From: Isoperla grammatica
Lineage: Eukaryota > Arthropoda > Insecta > Plecoptera > Perlodidae
DNA length: 64,000 nucleotides
Reading direction: 5' to 3'
NCBI GenBank assembly: GCA_945910005.1
Contig: OX246744.1
Span: 39,051,200-39,115,199 of the forward strand
Part shown: one piece after another, positions 50,601 through 53,727 of the stretch
Layout: each line of letters begins with the position of its first letter
Position numbering within the stretch: position 1 is the first letter of the stretch
Notes under the pieces: generated by a model
What the model was told of the DNA's origin: nothing
The model's database searches: none
The model's input: only the letters and a program-made list of their open reading frames with translations
Translations under genes and position numbers: made by a program

Positions 50601-53600
50601 TTGGCGCACACCATTCCGTAGGCTCATGCACTTCTGTAATGACTCCCAATTTCACCATCTTCTTAAGTTCCTCATCTACTCTCTTCAATAAAGGAATGGC
50701 TACTTTTCTAGGAGTACTTATGGCTAATGGTATAGCATCTGGTTCTAGCACTATCTTGTACTCGCCAGGCAAAGTTCCGAGATTTTTGAAAAGTGACGGG
50801 TATTCTACTTTAATGTTGACGGACTTACTTGTAACGGAATCCACTAGTTTCACTAGCTGAAGTCCTTCAATGGCTGGCCGTCCCAATAATGGTGTAATTA
50901 GGTCCTCGACAACGTACACTGTTTGCTGACAACTAGTCTGGTTGTAGGAAATCTCAGCATTAACGACCCCTACGACTTTGAGTTGGGTTCCGGAAGGCCC
51001 AAACAGTCGTGTTGGCGCCGGTTGCAACAGCTGGTTGGCTAAAAATGCTGAGTTGGACGGTACCACTGTAACATCTGCACCTGAATCAACTTTGAATTTG
51101 ACTTCTGTTCCATTGATCCAGATGGTCTTGTCCCACGAACAACTCTTCGGTCTAGTGTTCTTGTGGTTGTTGACAGCACCAACAAATACAGAGTCACTGG
51201 AATCTGATTCCCCCTCCTCCTGGGCTTGAACTTGATGCACCTTGGGTCCCCCACTGCGGCAAACTTTGGAATAATGTCCCACCTTATTGCACGTGTGACA
51301 TGTAGCCCCTTTTGCTGGACAGTTGGCTCTTTTGTGCCTGTCTTGACCACACCAGGAGCATTTGCCTGGGTGCCCTAGGCCTGGACTTTGATTGGCAGGG
51401 GCCGCAGGGCCCTTGTTGTTGCCTTGTCGCCCATGTTGTTTAGGCCCTTGACTTTTGTTGAAAGTTCTCCCTTTTGTATGACTAGGCTTCATTGAAACAG
51501 CACTTACCGCAGTTTCGGAACCCCGCAGGGATGCACGTTGTCTCGCTACGTCTTCTGCTTGTCTGGCTGCTGTTATGGCTCGTTGTAAGGTCAGCCCTGG
51601 TTCTAGTTGGAGTCTGTCGCACAACTTCTGGTCACGCATTCCAATAACTATGCGATCACGGATCATTTCGTCGTGGAGCAAACCATACTCACAATCTTTC
51701 GCCAGTGTGTGGAGTGACCTAATAAACTCTTCAGCCCCCTCGCTAGGCCCTTGAACTCTCATGTTGAAGCGAGCCCTTTCATAGATTGTGTTGCGTTGTG
51801 GAATGAAGTGCTTCTCGAAGCGGTCCAACACTGTCTCGTAGGACTTTTCTTCCTCACTAGACAGGTTAAACGACAACAGAATGTCTTCTGCCTCGTGGCC
51901 CATTATATAGATAAGCATGTCTATCTGCTCCTCGTCTGGTTTTCTTGAGAGGCCAGATGACGTTCGGAACCTCTGGAAACGTTTTTTCCATGTCGGCCAC
52001 TCTTGAACGCTTGTAAAATTGAACCTCTCAGGTGGAGGTATTGCCACCTGATATTGCGTTGCCATCACGGGCGGAACAGCCGTCGTTGCTGTTGGCTGAT
52101 TCTGTCTTTGTGCCATATGCTTGACGCCGGGTATTATGTTTACACTGTTCCCCTTTTTAACACGCGAATTTTAGTAACCGTTTACTGTTTGACCGCTGCC
52201 ACCATGTCTTATTAGTCGTTTTAGCTAATAATAAGTTTAGGATGGTGAGATGTGAAGTGGATGATTAAAGATAACTCTTCAACACCAAGATCCCTTCACC
52301 AAGTCTGGTAGACATTTTATTTCCCACTCTCGATTAGCGTTCGACCTATCGACTCCCATAGATCGAATGCAGTCACAGCCTTCTAGATAGTACAGTACAG
52401 TACACTACAGACATGTTTGTGTGTATTGGTAAATTTATTTTTAATTTTAGAGAATTATTGACCAGACCATGGCACATGTCTAGTTCACTCCACTGAGCGG
52501 ACATAATGCCTTTCCTAATGAGTAGGGAGAATGTTTTCAACATCCATCTGTTTTTCACAAAAAAGCGTATCAACATCGAGTATGCCGTCGTTATGAGATT
52601 TCGTATAGTTTGAGGATAGTGGCCTATTTATTCTGGTCATAACGTATGGTGTTTGCACAAAATGTAACTTGTTCATATAACGCAACAGCTATTCTGAATA
52701 TTTTGTTTTTAGTGTAAGCCAATGCCAGTGAGTTCCTTGTCCGAATTGGGAACGTTACTTTGCTGTTTGTAATGCAGGTCTATAGTTCCTTACAAGAGAT
52801 TTGTATTTACGTATTTTGTTAAGATTATTATTTTACGTACGTGTTGTTTCTAATGCAACTGTATGTACTATGTAGTTCCGAACAACAGAATTGGGCGCCA
52901 CAAATTTAGTATTTACATACCTTATTCGAAAAGTTACTTTAATGTTGGAAATGTAGGTTTACCATAGTTCTGTCCAAGAGCATTGCAAATGAGGAATTAC
53001 ATATTTAGTATTTGAAGTTTCTTGTTCAGATTATTACTTCGCTGTTCCTTCTAACGCAAGTCTATATTTCGAGTTATTGCTCATTTATTTCTATATTATG
53101 TAATGGTATTATATCTAATAATTAAAAAAAATATATTATTATTATTTTATTGAATGTATCACAATCATACAATCTCGGTCAAAACCGGCGTTAACATGTT
53201 ATACGGACGTAATGTCAAGTATTTCCATGTGTCTACCTTAATTAACTTCACTTATCACTTGTTACTAGTTTAAACAGTCATCAATCTCGGTCAAAGCCGG
53301 TGTTTACATGTTATACGGACAATACAGATGTAATGTCAAGTATTTCCATGAGGTACCTTGTTCAACTTCAGTCGTTACTGTCTTATTAGTACTTATTAGT
53401 ACTTATTAGAAATAATATTATTATTATTATTATTGTTATTATTATTATTATTTTATTGTTGCAATACATACAAACTCGGTCAAAACCGGCATAAACATGT
53501 TGTACGGACACAAATGTCAAGTATTTCCATGTGTTTACCTTATTAAAATCTACTTAGAACTACTTAATATATCATTGTCCACATTATTTTTTCCAAACCG

Positions 53601-53647
53601 AACTGTAGATGCTATGTACGGTCGTGGCCGATTTGTACTCATCCCAG

Positions 53648-53727
<80 letters not shown>

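Larger units (their letters stand above)
47648..52404 (-). mobile_element. Complete Ty3/Gypsy LTR retrotransposon with identical LTRs
   Basis: Two 200-bp LTRs (47648-47847 and 52205-52404) read the same base for base by eye, beginning TGTACTG and ending AAGACA in element orientation. The primer-binding site TGGTGGCAGCGG directly follows the 5' LTR. The polypurine tract AAAAAGGGAGA directly precedes the 3' LTR. The single 1,372-codon ORF is intact. Identical LTRs and an open frame indicate very recent insertion. The flanks (GTCTA / CTACA) share CTA but not a clean 4-6 bp duplication. Confidence 0.95.

Noticed and set aside
48006..51350. Other ORFs overlapping the Gypsy polyprotein
   Set aside because: They are shadow frames of the 1,372-codon ORF with no domains.
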